A model generated the notes under the pieces. That model saw nothing but the letters and a program-made list of their open reading frames with translations, ran no database searches and was not told the DNA's origin. The position numbers and the translations under genes are program-made. Shown here in pieces: positions 1 through 12,167 of a stretch of 38,080 nt of DNA (position 1 is its first letter; the number at the start of each line of letters is the position of its first letter). This DNA comes from Hypsibius dujardini (taxonomy: Eukaryota > Tardigrada > Eutardigrada > Parachela > Hypsibiidae), in NCBI GenBank assembly GCA_001579985.1, contig LRSR01000207.1, forward strand, positions 1-38,080. Direction: 5' to 3'.

Positions 1-373
1 TTGCTGTTGGGATAACCAACACAACAGGGCGGATTTTAGCTGTTTTTCATTAACAACATCTTTCTCATTTTTTCATATCCAAACCGGCCGTTCATCTACC
101 TCGCATTATCACCATCTTTATCTGAACGTTTTAAAACATTCTTTCACAGCTGTTTGACTGACAGTGAGTACAACGATCGTAAGGCTGGCTCGTTCAAGTT
201 TCACACCAACAATCACGGAGTGTTTTTTTTAATTAAACACTGACACAATCTACAGAGTAGTAACCCTTTTGGCGTTTTGCGGATCACTGTCGGAAATTGA
301 TGGCCCCAGGGGAGGACTTCCTCATCACTTTTTAATACCCCCCAAAAGATCGAATTGAGTCGCGTATACACAC

Positions 374-375
<2 letters not shown>

Positions 376-415
<40 letters not shown>
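376..415. repeat. (GA)n microsatellite
   Basis: About 38 bases of uninterrupted GA dinucleotide. The overlapping open frame reads as a Ser-Leu run and is not a gene. Confidence 0.95.
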
Positions 416-419
<4 letters not shown>

Positions 420-1136
420 ACAGCTTGGTTGATGAGATGACAGGCAAAAGAACAAAGCGCGGCTTAATTGAGACGCGGATGGTGTGTGGTGTAAAAGATC
501 AATGAAAATTCCAGCTTAACACCACCACCACCACCAACCTCCTCGCTCTCAGTCATCGCGTGGAACACAACGAGAAGCTCCCCCGCGGAAGCTGATCATT
601 CATCCCCACAAAACACGCTGATCCGCTGTAACTGCGCGGGAAAGCCGGAGAGATTCCATTCCCCTGAATAATAATAATCGCATATAAAGCGGTATTCAAA
701 TTAAACTAGTGAATAAACTGCAGCCCTCAAACAACACCCAATTTCACGCGTTATTTCCCTTTCTGGATTTCTAGTCCTCTCTCTCTCTCTCGATCGCTTG
801 GTGGACGGACGGGGCGAGATGCGTGTTATGTACACCCATTTTGGCTCTCCATAAAAGCGACTGTCCCATTATCCGTACCCAAGTCCTCGCCGAACAATCG
901 GGGTGATGAGCTTGAAATCGTTGGGAAAATATGGTGGACACACCTGGTAGTACGGTCAATAGCGCGCTCGGGCCCCGAGATTGATATAAATAAATTACTC
1001 AAATTCTTTACAACTTTTGTGGACTGTGTATAACCGTGTGTATGTGTATGCATACATATAATGCTGGTCCTAAATTAACCGGAAAGCAGAAGGCCGCTCT
1101 TTTGATATGTTAATGAGGCCTCAGGGCTTTGATTTC

Positions 1137-1235
1137 GTGTGTGTCTGTCTGTTTCTGTGTGTGTCTGTCTGTCTCTCTATCTGTCTGTCTGTCTGTGTGT
1201 CTGTGTGTCTGTGTGTCTGTGTGTCTGTGTGTGTG
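1137..1235. repeat. Mixed GT / CTGT microsatellite
   Basis: Alternating GTGT and CTGT units for about 100 bases. Open frames on both strands here (Cys/Val/Ser-rich or His/Thr/Asp-rich) are products of the repeat. Confidence 0.95.
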
Positions 1236-4015
1236 TTGGTTGACAGAGAAACGCCCCTCAATTCCTTTCGTGTTTTCGGGAATTGCTACTTTTGTGTACT
1301 CCCATCCATCCACCGTATACATACATGCTGATGATGATACCCACCGCAGACTCATGAATAGGGGAGAAATTTAACGCTTCCCTGGCCATGATCGTTGTAA
1401 TGACATGCCGCGCTGAACTTCATCAGCGCATCTGTACGGTTTATGACCTCTCTTCCCCCCCCCCCGTATAAGTGTCCCATGCGCGAAACCGAGAGAATCA
1501 ACTTGGTCGTAGTTGCAGGGGGCACATCATCAGGGACTAGTTGTTGAGTCTTTAGAGGTGACGGAGTAATATGCGGGCGGGATGAGCTTCGGAGAGGGGG
1601 GCGTTGCCGGGCTTAATTAATTTAAACTGAAAGTCCTTCGGAAAATGATATCATTAGGAACTTCTGGACTTGCTTTCACTGAAAAGCGGGTCGGGTGTCT
1701 GACTGTCTTTCTGATCAACGCTGCGATTAGTATGAGAACGAAAACAGTTCCAAAAACAGTTTTTCAATAAATATTTAAGTTGTGTAAATATATTATACGA
1801 TCTATTTTAACATGAACTATGTTTATATATGTGTATTTCAATGATTTTTGACATCTCAACAACTTTTAAATATGAAATTCCCTTGCATGCAGACGATATT
1901 GAGAGCCGGGCAATCTGGCGTCAAGAAAAGTAAAAAAAACACTAAGGTACATTGCAGGATGAAGGCTCGACTAATTCTTCCTCAAAATAAAGTATAAAAA
2001 GGGTGCTTACAGTAGTCACCTCCACTCCACAATTCGATTGCAAGCCCAGCTGTCATTTTTATCGTTTGCATTATTGCATAGACACAGTAGCTGAAACAGT
2101 ACAAACGGTCATCGGGTTACCACTCATAAAGCAATCAAGTGCACATGTTTGCAAAACCTGATCCATTTACAACAGCCTTGATTGAGGGTCAGCGCGCGGC
2201 GGCCCTTTCGGCCACTCAACTGTTTTATTACTCAAAGAATGGCTCCCCGGGTTGTCGAGTGGGTCCTTATGGCTGTTTATGTATCTTATTTAGTGTTTGA
2301 TTATCGGTCTTGTGGAGGTCCTTTTGCGCAAACGATCGCCTCTTCAGTTTAAAAGAAAGAATATGTCAACCGCCTCTTGGAGGCTGGGACAAAAGAACGT
2401 GCCGTCGGCTTTTGAAGTGGCTTGTGATGCCGTGGCCCAGGGCTTCTTGTTGATGGCTTCTCTATACGGTATACACGGTGGACGATTGTTGCGCACACAC
2501 CTGTGTGTGACATATTATAGCATGCAAGTATGCCGAAACGAAAAGGACCCTTCCGAAGTGAAAAGGAAACGCTACAACTCATTTCTATTCAATCACTTAA
2601 TTCCAGACCTCCGCATATACGGTACACATTAATTCACATTCTGTTTGGGGTGTGCGGGCATCTTTGAAGCGATTACCCGGCCCTATGCCTGTGTGTCTGT
2701 ATGTGTCTGTATGTGTGTGTCTGTGTGTGTGTGTGAGTGTGTGTGTGTGCGAGAAAATCACATCGGATTCCGGAATTGGTTGGTTGGTCAGTTATGGTAG
2801 CTAATTCGTGAGATCTCTCTTTGAGGAATCGCTTTTCAAAGGAGAGAGAGAGAGAGAGATTTACCAAAGGAGAGAGATATACCAGTATGTTCAGGCAGGC
2901 CTCTTTTCCCCTGCGTGTGCGATGGAAAATAGCGCACGGTGCAATGCCCCTTTGAGGGAGAGTGGTGTGAGGGTGTGACGTTTCCGGGTTAGTGGACAAG
3001 CATGCATGCATGACCTTTTTTGAGTCCCTCTTGGGGGTGATGGATCAGAAAATGCTGCTGCTGGGTTAGACCCGACGTGGTGTTTGCGTCACTGCTGTCA
3101 GCGAAGACGGAATGGATTGGTAAAGTGGGATGACAAGACACAGACAGCCGAACACACAGGACAAGGCAATAGGCACACAAACAGACAGACATCGAAGAAA
3201 TACAGATTGACGAGAGTGTATGTATCAGATACTCGGACCTCCCGACTTTTAATTAGTTCTTTCAGCTGGTGTGTGTTTGTGTGGGAAAAATCTGTTCTGT
3301 AACCGTGAATGTAAATTGGACAAAGAAAGGAAGTGCAATATCAAGTCTGATTCACTACTGATGTGTATGGCTAATCCGGCCCCACTGAAAAACCACAAAG
3401 AGGGACGCGCCTCGATTTCATCAAGTTTGCTCTTGTTAAAGTTTGATTAGCAGGACGGTTGCGGATCGATTTGAAATACGCGAACGGCCGGGGGGGGGGT
3501 GTGAATAGGGGATTGCTTTCTTGTGAGGGCCACATAATCTGCGGTACGTAATCTGGTTATCGCGCGGCCGCAACAATAGACATATTAAAGCGATGTGTTG
3601 ATTGGGAATTCGCCCCGCGAAGACCACGGAGTGACTTTTTGATCGGGCAATCGTTAGCCAGCTGTGAAATGCCATTATGCAATCACAGTGACCATCAAAT
3701 AAATCACTTGCTCTCCCTCCACTCTCACTCTCACTTCTCCCGCCCTTTCATTCCTCGTCTTTTGACAAATGATAATTTGCGGGCGGACGCCTTGATGATC
3801 AGCAGTAGGTGATAGAAAGGGGGTCCCATCTCTATTCACACTTTCGGCAGTTTAGTGCGAACCTAAACACACGGCGCATCATTTGCCCACCTGCAAGGAA
3901 GGAAGAGAAATCCTCGCGGGAATACATAATCAGATTAGCTGCATTCCGAAACCGCTGGCCGCGCGGCCGCGATTGCTCTTTTTTGTTCTAACTGTCCATG
4001 TCCTTGTTGTTGCAG

Positions 4016-4421
4016 AACTGCCGAAAGGTAAAGTCCTTTCCGACAACAATATCTGCCCAATCTGTCAGCAAACAGTCAGCGCCAAAGCCATGCAGGAGCA
4101 CTTTCTGGAGGAACTGAAGGTATATCGACAGGAACCGTTGAGCGCCCGTGATGTCAGTTCCAGTTCGCCGACCGGTGGAAGGCGCCATGGGCAGTCAACG
4201 ACGCCTGCAGCGCCCTCTGATGTTGACTCGAGACATGAGGTAACGCTCTACTTCTGGTGATGACATTCTTGGGTCGAGACTTCACTGTTCTTTTCAATAA
4301 TTTTTGCTACCTGTGTCTATCCATATGTTTTGATCTGTTTGATTGTCCGATTCTGTCTGTCTCTCTGTCCGTCCATTTGTCTGTCTGCCTATCTGTCTGT
4401 CTGCATACCTCTCTGTCTGTT

Positions 4422-4459
<38 letters not shown>

Positions 4460-4460
4460 C

Positions 4461-4492
<32 letters not shown>

Positions 4493-5015
4493 CGCTTGTG
4501 TTTAATCATGTTTAGTTCCTCGTGCTTAATAAATTCCTCTTACTAAATAAACTATTTTCCAGACCTTCTTGCGTGTTCGTGCCAACCGAAGGGCTCGCTA
4601 CAACCTGCAGTCTTCCGGCGAGCAGTCATCCAGTCGTCGCCCGTCAAGCTCCTCCGATCCCCGATCGAGTCATTCGTCGCAGAGATCGTCACACAATAGC
4701 AGCACCAAACTGCGAACTCCCGAACAAACAGCCACTGAGGAGCCGGAAGTAATAGTTGATGTTGAAGGGGATGATGAGAAGAACGATCACCCTCCGGCAT
4801 CATCGCATTCACCGCAATTTGATAGTGCGCATTTCCTCGTTTCCCCTTCCGGTTCTCGACGGTCATCAGTGAAGTCGCCGAATCTTGTGGTCAGCAGAAA
4901 GAGGATGCTGCAGGACCGAGATGATGACGCCGTGGGTGCACAGTCGCTGCAGGACTACCGTTCGGAAAATCTCCGGCGGCGATCTTCTAGCGAAGACGAA
5001 TCGAATAAAAATTGA
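4016..5015 (+). CDS. RNF220-domain protein, 3' exons only
   Basis: Two exons are visible: 4016-4239 (after an acceptor ending TTGTTGCAG) and 4563-5015, joined in phase 0 over intron 4240-4562. The first encodes a zinc-finger-like segment, ICPICQQTVSAKAMQEHFLEEL. The second opens with TFLRVRANRRARYN, which I recognise as the conserved helical motif of the RNF220 domain, an E3 ubiquitin ligase family. The remainder is Ser/Arg-rich and acidic, with a hydrophobic-acidic stretch EVIVDVEGDDE like that seen in RNF220. The stop is at 5013-5015 and AATAAA follows near 5042. Vertebrate RNF220 ends in a RING finger; none is present here. The 5' end is missing because exon 1 of this model starts two bases into a codon. 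Family is fairly sure; ligase activity is not supported. Confidence 0.7.
4341..4497. repeat. CTGT tetranucleotide array in intron
   Basis: Imperfect (CTGT)n array filling about half of intron 4240-4562 of the RNF220-domain gene. All three frames of each strand are open across it, giving false ORFs. Confidence 0.95.
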
Positions 5016-5417
5016 GAATTTCCGTGTGATGATTGTATGCAAAATAAAATTAGAGTGAACGGTTTGCCAATTATCGCAAGCGTTCTTTTTCATTTCAACG
5101 TGCGATTCTTTTGCTCTGTGCTAATCCCTTATCACATATATAACTTACAACATTGCCGAGCATTTCCATATCGATTACCGCACTTCTTACTTCCGCTGTA
5201 TTACGAGTATTTGTTGCTACTGCACATTGAAGAGCGAAAAACAAACATTCCTCAGAGTCAGTCGTAATACGGAAGCAGTCAACCTGCTCGGACCAAAAAG
5301 AAAACCATTTATGCTTATATCAACACAAAAATTAATTTGTGGAGAGCCATCAGGAAAAATAGTCAAATACAGGTTAGTTGCTCAAGTTGAAAGCCTGAAG
5401 TTATTTTTCTGTTGTAG

Positions 5418-6154
5418 CATTGCGAATTTATAATAGCCAAGCTCTTGGTCTCCAGCCTGAACTCCATTTCTTCGAGCATCCTCCGCGGCAGAAACGTTTT
5501 GTCGTTCTTTTCGCGCTCCAATCGCGGGAAAACACTTCGAGTAATCACGCAAATTTCGAATCAAAGTGATTTGGATCATCTTCGTAGTTCGCACATATTT
5601 TATCGTACGAATGAACATTTTAACAGCGTTAATGAACCAATTGTTTAAACTATAAACCACGCCTTAAAGGATATGAACGTCCCTTAATTAGTATCATCAC
5701 AACAATTAGTCTAGAATATAGCGATGTCACTTACAAACGGCAGTCCGAATCTGTTTATTCTAATCCACATACTGTGGAACCATTAGTAACACGACGCCGG
5801 AAGTTGCACAATTTGGCTTGGGTCGAACTGTTCGGAAATAATGTTCCCCGTGGGAGAGTAGCATTGCATTTTTCCGCTGGGGTACCTAAATTATTACGAG
5901 ATATTGAGCTACGTATTAGCACATCATTCCACGAGCAAACGTTAATGCAAAAACAACCAGAGTCAAGTAGTTCTTTAGATGATGTGCCGGTACCTCTGCA
6001 CGAGCTTGTAAAGCCCCGTTGTCGCGTCACAATCCGGCATGAAATCACGAAAATGACCTGCAGAAAAGGTTCAAATAAACATCCCAATCGCACCGATACA
6101 TTCAAGAATGCTCGTATATCCATGAATGTTCCCATACCTGAGACGACAGTTTGA
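5418..6154 (+). pseudogene. Plus-strand coding remnant with SOCS-box-like end
   Basis: Frame 2 is open from 5418 to about 5565 (LQPELHFFEHPPRQKR is typical), frame 3 continues it at about 5560-5645, and frame 2 is open again from 5636 to the stop at 6152-6154. The joined reading looks protein-like but needs two frame changes. The C-terminal part contains VPVPLHELVKPRCRVTIRHE and, 24 residues later, ISMNVPIPETTV, which resembles the two halves of a SOCS box (CR-x-x-IR, then I-x-x-LPLP). I cannot name the rest. It lies antisense to the 3' half of the thyroglobulin-like ORF, so at most one of the two is probably coding here. Could be a pseudogene or chance. Confidence 0.3.
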
Positions 6155-6624
6155 CGAGCCACGAAACACTGGCAGAAAAGAGTGGACGATCCGCTGCCCG
6201 TTCGACCCTGCGAGGCCGGATCAAAGGCAATCTCACCGGTTCGCGGAAGGACGCAGAACTGCTGGAAGTTCTGTCTAGTCTGTAGCGGAACGTACAACCC
6301 GGCCTGATCGCACATCGGGATCCATACTGAATAGCTGGGGGTTTCGATTTTGGACGAGAACCCGGGTCCGCCGCTGGTGACCACACCGGAGAGGTTCGAA
6401 TTGGGATTGAGGGCCAGTTGTCGGTACGCTTGGCAAGTGTTGTCCGGGAGCGGAGCTGTTTAGACATAAACAACAAGCTAAGCCTCGGCTGTAACGGTAA
6501 TCAAGGTACTCGGACCCGGTATGCGGAGGCTAGGGAACCGGTACTTACGCTGAGCAATAGTCATGCGAAGGCCAGTAGCAAGGAGGCAACACGCCACCAA
6601 CAGGAATGAAGAGAGGAGTTTCAT
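5755..6624 (-). CDS. Secreted thyroglobulin type-1-like protein
   Basis: Exon 1 (6624-6549) encodes a clear signal peptide, MKLLSSFLLVACCLLATGLR, and ends in a GTAAGT donor. Exon 2 starts at 6455 after TCTAAACAG, and the phases match. It encodes a thyroglobulin type-1-like module: CQAYRQLAL, then WIPMCDQAGLYVPLQT, QQFCVLPRTGEI and STLFCQCF. Compared with the usual six-Cys pattern, the third Cys (normally QC) is Thr and the fourth (normally CWCV) is Gln, so both partners of one disulfide are lost together. Such domains often inhibit cysteine proteases, but this is not shown here. The 3' end is unsure: the frame stays open to TAA at 5755, overlapping an AATAAA on this strand, but a possible GTATGG donor at 6137 could end exon 2 at 6138. 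Confidence 0.65.
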
Positions 6625-6969
6625 TTCCGGTTGTCGATTGGCGTGAAATACTGGTACATGAAAAGTGAGCAGAAGGGTTAGCAGATGTCGAACCGAGAGA
6701 GTGCAATGATATGTACCTTACTGCGTATTATGCGGGAAGGTTGAAGAGTCAACGAGCTATACAGTAGTGTGGAACTTAGTAGCGGAAAATGCTGCAACAA
6801 TTGCGTCGTTTCTGAATATGCTGTCCGGGTTACACTGACACCTACTGTGGATGATTTCGCAAAAATGCAGCTCCGTTTATGTTGTATCCTTCGACCGGTA
6901 AAGTTGTAAACAATGTTAATAAACACCAATTCACTACTAGGAGGCATGGTTGCCAATTCACTTATGGTA

Positions 6970-7115
6970 CTGTATTTTCGCGTTAGACAGGGACAGTCGT
7001 ACTGGAGTGGAACGTGTGCACGGCTTGTGTGCACCGTACACACAGCACAAGCGCCGCGTGGCCGATTAAACGTTCCACAGCTCGTACGCTGTCCCTGTCT
7101 AACGCGAAAATACAG
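6970..7115. mobile_element. 146-bp TIR element, copy A
   Basis: Terminal inverted repeats CTGTATTTTCGCGTTAGACA and its complement bound a 146-bp element with an internal palindrome. TA precedes it at 6968-6969; the right flank is GA, probably a mutated TA. A second copy of the same length is at 22728-22873. Size, TIRs and TA target fit a Tc1/mariner-type MITE; no transposase is inside. Confidence 0.88.
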
Positions 7116-7355
7116 GACTGCTGTACTCAACTGTGCAGTGTGTTCTAGTACAGAACGAACCGCGAACCCCGGACAGCAGCGAAACAAATACAAACGCCAT
7201 TGAAAGAACTGATAGGAACCATCAACGTACTGTCCGAGTATGGAGGACGTAGTGACGACGTTTTGCCACCCAAATGGCATACGCGCGAGCCGCGACTCCA
7301 ACTGGGTCTGCAGGTCGTAAAATTCACCCTCAAATGGCGGTCTTGTTGTACTGTA

Positions 7356-7547
7356 CTGCCACGATTTTAAGGGTGGGTTTTTTGCCCTACAAGTAAATTA
7401 CCGACCCCCGATTCAACTTGTGTTCACTGGTTTCACTGCGCTCTTGACGGGTCGAAACGTGACCGTTGATAAACGGAAGTGAATCCGTGACGTCACGTAC
7501 AGTCTATCGGGTGGGCGGGGCTTAACCCACCCTTAAAATCGTGGCGT
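7356..7547. mobile_element. Inverted-repeat element, about 190 bp
   Basis: Arms 7358-7379 and 7524-7545 are 22-bp perfect inverted repeats (GCCACGATTTTAAGGGTGGG and complement). The interior has no ORF. Likely a MITE; no clear target-site duplication. Confidence 0.75.
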
Positions 7548-8092
7548 GATGTCTCACAGCGTTATATGATCTCATAGCGATACAAGTTTCCAATGATTTG
7601 GAAATTCGATTGCGAACGTCAAATATATTTATGGAACGAGTATCTAATTTTACCAAACTGTTTATAAAACGGCGCGGAACCGTATCGTTTCTTCCCTATT
7701 GGCGGTGCGACACGTCAATAGTCAGTACAAGAATGACCAGGCCACTGTGTAGCTGGTCGTAGAATAACAAATCTCCGTGTTTCTCGTGAGTTTCTCATTC
7801 TAACTACATTTGAGGTCGAAAAACTCTTTGAGTCCAAAAAAATAGGAGAAACAAATCCTAAACTGAACCGATCGAAGAAAGTTCCCGCTGCATGCAATCA
7901 AGAATCAATCAGTTCTCGAAGCTTTAAGGTTTCACGTGTATGTTTTCGTTCGGGTATGAGGGCAGGGTTCTGGAATGGGCCACTTGACTTTCCATACTCT
8001 GAGCGCTCTTCACAAAATAAAAACACTGCATACTCAGCAACCTCTATAGGGAAATTTTTCCATCCGTCCAATTTCATTTTTGAAATACGTTG

Positions 8093-8835
8093 CCAAAATT
8101 TTTGGAATTTGGCATAAACCAATCGACAGAGGACGTCGAGAGGAATCGATTGAAAAAAATTTAGGTGAGGAAAGGCAAAACTGAGGGAGATTTGATAGTT
8201 CCAAGTCGGGGTACAATCAATTAATCAGCCATTTAAAATCCCACGTGCAAAGAATGACTGCAGCACACAGGAAAGTGGTCTTACTTAGTCGTCTAAAATA
8301 AGCTTGATTGATTGAATAGGTAGTGGCTTCAGCGCCGCCGTTCTCTTACGGCCTTAAACCCACGAGTGATGGGTCACCGAACGAGGACTCGCTCGCTCAC
8401 CCACGCTCGGTGCCCCGTCCCCCATGCGAGTCTGAACCAGTTTTGCCATTCAATACCCATCGCCAGTGGCGCCAATCAAAACCCATAAAAAATTCATCTA
8501 GAGATGCTGCCATTCAAAATCCATCCCCTTCGCGGCGGCTCGCTTCGTTCACTCGCGCTCAGGTCAATGGGCAGGCTCGCAGTCGTTTTGGCAAACCGAC
8601 GCTTGATTGATTGACTGAGTAATGATTGATTGGTTGATTGCACGTTCATGAGTACGTTGTGCAGTTTGAGCTGCACCCTGTGCATTGCGCATGGGATTGT
8701 AATGGCTGATTGATTGATTGTACTCGACTTGTAATTGCCATATCCCCCTCAGTTTCGACTTTCCTCACCTAATATTTTTCGATCGATTCATCTCGACGTC
8801 TTCTATCGATTGGTTGTCGCCAAATTCCAAAATTT
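8093..8835. mobile_element. Fold-back element with about 170-bp arms
   Basis: The stretch 8093-8265 is repeated in inverse orientation at 8668-8835 with moderate divergence (for example GGTGAGGAAAGGCAAAACTG against GGTGAGGAAAGTCGAAACTG). The middle, 8266-8667, has no recognisable protein. I read it as an old non-autonomous fold-back transposon or a local inverted duplication. TTGATTGA motifs abound in and after the right arm. Confidence 0.75.
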
Positions 8836-9146
8836 CACTGTATATATAATGTGCTACAACCGCTTTGCGTGTTAAAGAGTTGCCGCGTCATGCTATATAT
8901 CAGAATTGCTTGATTTCTTATTTGCGTGATCGATCGATTTATTGATTGAATTTGTTTATTCGTCCCCACGGATTGATTGGTTGATTGATTTGCTGAAGTC
9001 TATGGTCAAACCACCAAGCGACGTTGCGGTATTACCCATTTCATAGGCCGCGCGACTGCTCAGGCATGCTTTTTTCATCGATCAAATTGTGTGCCACGGC
9101 GTGCGAGATTTTAATGTACTATACTACTTATGTTTTCTTGTTTTCA

Positions 9147-9891
9147 GCGTCAGTGAATGGAATCCTAACATCAAGTTCAATACTAGATTCTTTACCAACT
9201 GCACGGTCAGCTGCACCGGAATCATTCCAATGGACCAACCGAAAAGTACATCAACAACGGGACTCTGGTGATCCGAGTCGTCATTCTTTTATGTATAAAA
9301 AGTTGAAGGGCGTGTGAGCGAGCCATTCTTTCAACGCTTGCCGAGGACCTTCGATGGATGCGAGTGTTTCCGACCAAGTATCCAGCCTTCACGTTCGTTT
9401 CCAACGACGGCATGGAGTTTCCGGTGCACCGCGTCATCATTTCAGCTCATTCTAAGGCCGTGGGTGCGATGATCAACTTTGCCAACGCGCATGAGCCCTC
9501 CAGCAGCCGTGCAATGTTGAAAAATACTGATGCCATAACTCTCCAGGCATTGCTTGATTTCATGTACAGTGGCGCTACAGAGATGGTCTCTGATACTGCT
9601 TCGTCGCTTGTGGCTGCGGCTGACCAGTTCAACATGATCGACTTGAAGGACATTTGCTGTGAGTACCTTGAGACTCAAGAAATGAAACTGGAGGATATCG
9701 GCAGGCTTCTCATTCTGGCCGATCAGCATACCCTGCCTCGACTGAAATTCGTGATTATGGCTTTTCTGCGCAAGGCAAATAATGAAGCCAAATTTGCCGA
9801 AAGCGAGGGCTTTGATGAGATCTTCGCTTAATCGAATGGAAAGAAACTGTTTACGGAAATCATCAGTCACCTTAGCGTGGACAACCAGTAA
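9147..9891 (+). pseudogene. MATH-BTB (SPOP-like) pseudogene
   Basis: A splice-acceptor-like sequence (TTCTTGTTTTCAG) precedes a MATH-domain tail: SEWNPNIKFNTRFFTNC, then after a frame change near 9238 EKYINNGTLVIRVVILL. Following an in-frame TGA at 9304 come a linker (ILSTLAEDLRWM) and a BTB/POZ domain, with AFTFVSNDGMEFPVHRVIIS, ALLDFMYSGATEM and AADQFNMIDLKDICCEYLE. A BACK-like helix follows. A TAA at 9829 interrupts the frame just before SNGKKLFTEIISHLSVDNQ and a further stop. MATH-BTB proteins are substrate adaptors of cullin-3 ubiquitin ligases. One frameshift and two nonsense codons argue for a dead copy, although the BTB part (9358-9831) is intact. Confidence 0.75.
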
Positions 9892-12099
9892 CCGTGACAA
9901 AGGGTTTGATTTGCGTGATAATAAAGGGGATCAAGCATGGACCAACTATTTTTCGCTAGTTTTTTCTTCGAATATTTGCTATTACAGCTAACGAGTCTAC
10001 GGTACTGCTGCAGATGATGAGGTTTTGCATTTCGATTGTCTATTTACAAGCTTGGACTGAAGGGCAAAGGAGTCCTAGTGCAGTAGTAGCACAATGCTTT
10101 AGTTTGAGCCTGTTTAGCTCGTACTATTTTTTATTTGAGAAATTGGCACCGTTTCCTAATCAAGAACCATATAATACTGTCGTTCGTGTCTTGCAGAGCT
10201 GTCATTATTATCATTAAAGTACATTGCATGGTTTGTTCTGGGTGTCTGCTGCAGACGCGATGCCGGGCAACGGACCCAGTCTGCTGAAATTGGGCAAATA
10301 TATGGTGTCTCAGTAACAATCAAATTAACAATCAAGTAAATTAAATTAGTTGTTAGTTGTGCTAATAATAGTAGGCTAGCACCTAGGCTCGCACCTGTGA
10401 TCACGTGTGTCTATCTGTCTGACTCCTTGTCCGTTTGTTTTTCTGTCTGTCTCTTTCTCTCTGTTTGCCTGCCTGCCTGCCTGCTTGTCCGTTTTTCCGT
10501 CTGTCTGCCAGCCAGTTAGTCAGTCAATTAGCTTATCTGTCGGACTGTCTATTTATTTATACGCCTACCATTCTGTTTACAATCTGTAGTGCTAAATACC
10601 ACAACGTGAGTGCCATATATCAATGAAGTCATGCAAGTGGCCCATTCCAGGACTCTTCCCTCATAAAGGAAAAAGTATTTGCCTAGGATGGCTCCCCTGC
10701 ATTACCCCGTGGTTGTACTGGGGCAAGGTCAGTGTTGTGCTGGCGCCATTAAATCGTGTAAAAAATGTGGATTACTAGAAATCATGAAAGGAAAAGAATG
10801 AGACCGCAATTGCCGCCGGCATCGGTTCAAAAGGATTACATCAGCGCGCCCGCCAAAATTGCACATGAGAAGGTTTGGTGAGCCGAGCGTGACAATTGTG
10901 TCCTGCAGCTTCCGATACGAGCAGGCAGTTAAGTTATATCGAACCGAAAGATGCCCACACAGTTCGCCACGGGGCGAGAATATTTACGCGCACTCATGGA
11001 GAGACGGGATAAGAAAGCAATCGCGATCACCGAGGGAGAGAGAGGCGCCGTGAGAACACGTCTAAGCGAAACGGAAAATTTTACAAGGGAAATCCGATTT
11101 CACAATACAAAACATTGCGGCCGCGTTGAAATCGAATCGCTTTCCCTTGCTGTTTGACGAATTTTGTTCAGATTTCAATTTCACGCGCTTCCCACTCAGC
11201 TTGCTTCAATCTACTGTTATAAGTTTCCCATCAGCAACAACCAGCAAGGGAGCACGCTTGCCACAAACGTCTCTAATCAGCTGTAAGCGCCTGTAATTTC
11301 ACGCACTTCCCATTCATCCCGCTTCAATCTGCTGTAACAAGCCTCCTAACAACAACCAACCAACCACGTTGGAAGAAACAACAACAACCAACCACGTTGG
11401 AAGAAACAATAACCAACCAACAAGGAAGCACGCTTGCGACAAACGTCTCAAATCAGCTGTAAGCAACAACTCTTCCGATCTTTTACTTGTCAAAAATTTC
11501 TCCTTAACGGGTTTTTCTCTTATTTTTGTGGAATTGGGGATTCGTCATAACTTGAATTGATAATGATTTATTTGGGATAAACGTCAGCGAATGGTAGAAG
11601 GAAAATACGTCGATCTTGAAGAGATCTATCGTGTGTAATTGATATGCCCTCACTTTGTCGCCATTTTTTCGAGGTTTGCTTAACCTTCGCTCGTTTTGAT
11701 GGTTTGCTTTGATTCGTGATAGAATGGATCCTTAAAAGACAACAGGGGATGGGATTTTAAGGAAGTTTTCGATAGCCAAAAGTTGTACGCTAAATCCGCT
11801 AAGTCAGCTGATGATCAGAGTTCTCTCAAAAGATTTCATTTCTTGTTTCTCAATTTTTGCTGGAGGGGTCAGTTTTAACGAGATAAGAAAAAAACAGATG
11901 TTTCGGCACGCGGTGTTCGGAAATTGAGCTTCCTTCATGCTCGTTGCTTCCAATGATGTCTTGCGGTGGATTCATTGATTGGTGGATTGGTGGATTTATT
12001 GATTGTTGTTTCTTTGGTTTTGCCGTGGCAAGTTCCATTGATAGATTTGTTGAGTGATGTGGAGGAAGTGGGCGTTAATTTTTTCCTGTCCGTTGCAGG
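9892..12099. other. Intergenic region before sno
   Basis: No gene recognised. An imperfect CTGT array lies at 10407-10547. A GC-richer segment at 10800-11160 contains a 68-codon open frame (10951-11157) starting MPTQFATGREYLRALMERRD; it matches nothing I know and may be 5' leader or promoter of sno. Local duplications follow at 11179-11464. Confidence 0.5.
11179..11464. repeat. Interleaved local duplication
   Basis: Two blocks occur twice in the same order: about 45 bp at 11179-11223 and 11296-11341, and about 43 bp at 11245-11288 and 11421-11464. A short CCAACCACGTTGGAAGAAAC unit is also doubled between them. This looks like segmental tandem duplication with later expansion. Confidence 0.85.
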
Positions 12100-12167
12100 T
12101 GTGTCGCCTACATAACACCATCCTGCTGCTGACGTGAACTGCGTAAAACCACTTTGCGAGCGGGAGG

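Larger units (their letters stand above)
1..4015. other. Region without a recognised gene
   Basis: I find no convincing coding exon in this stretch. Open frames are short or come from repeats. It holds a (GA)n run near 376-415, a CT run near 777-793, a mixed GT/CTGT run at 1137-1235, a TG run near 2694-2750, short GA runs near 2841-2859, and homopolymers (C near 1457, G near 3491). The 5' exons of the RNF220-domain gene that resumes at 4016 must lie here or further upstream, because that exon begins in the middle of a codon behind a good splice acceptor. Confidence 0.6.
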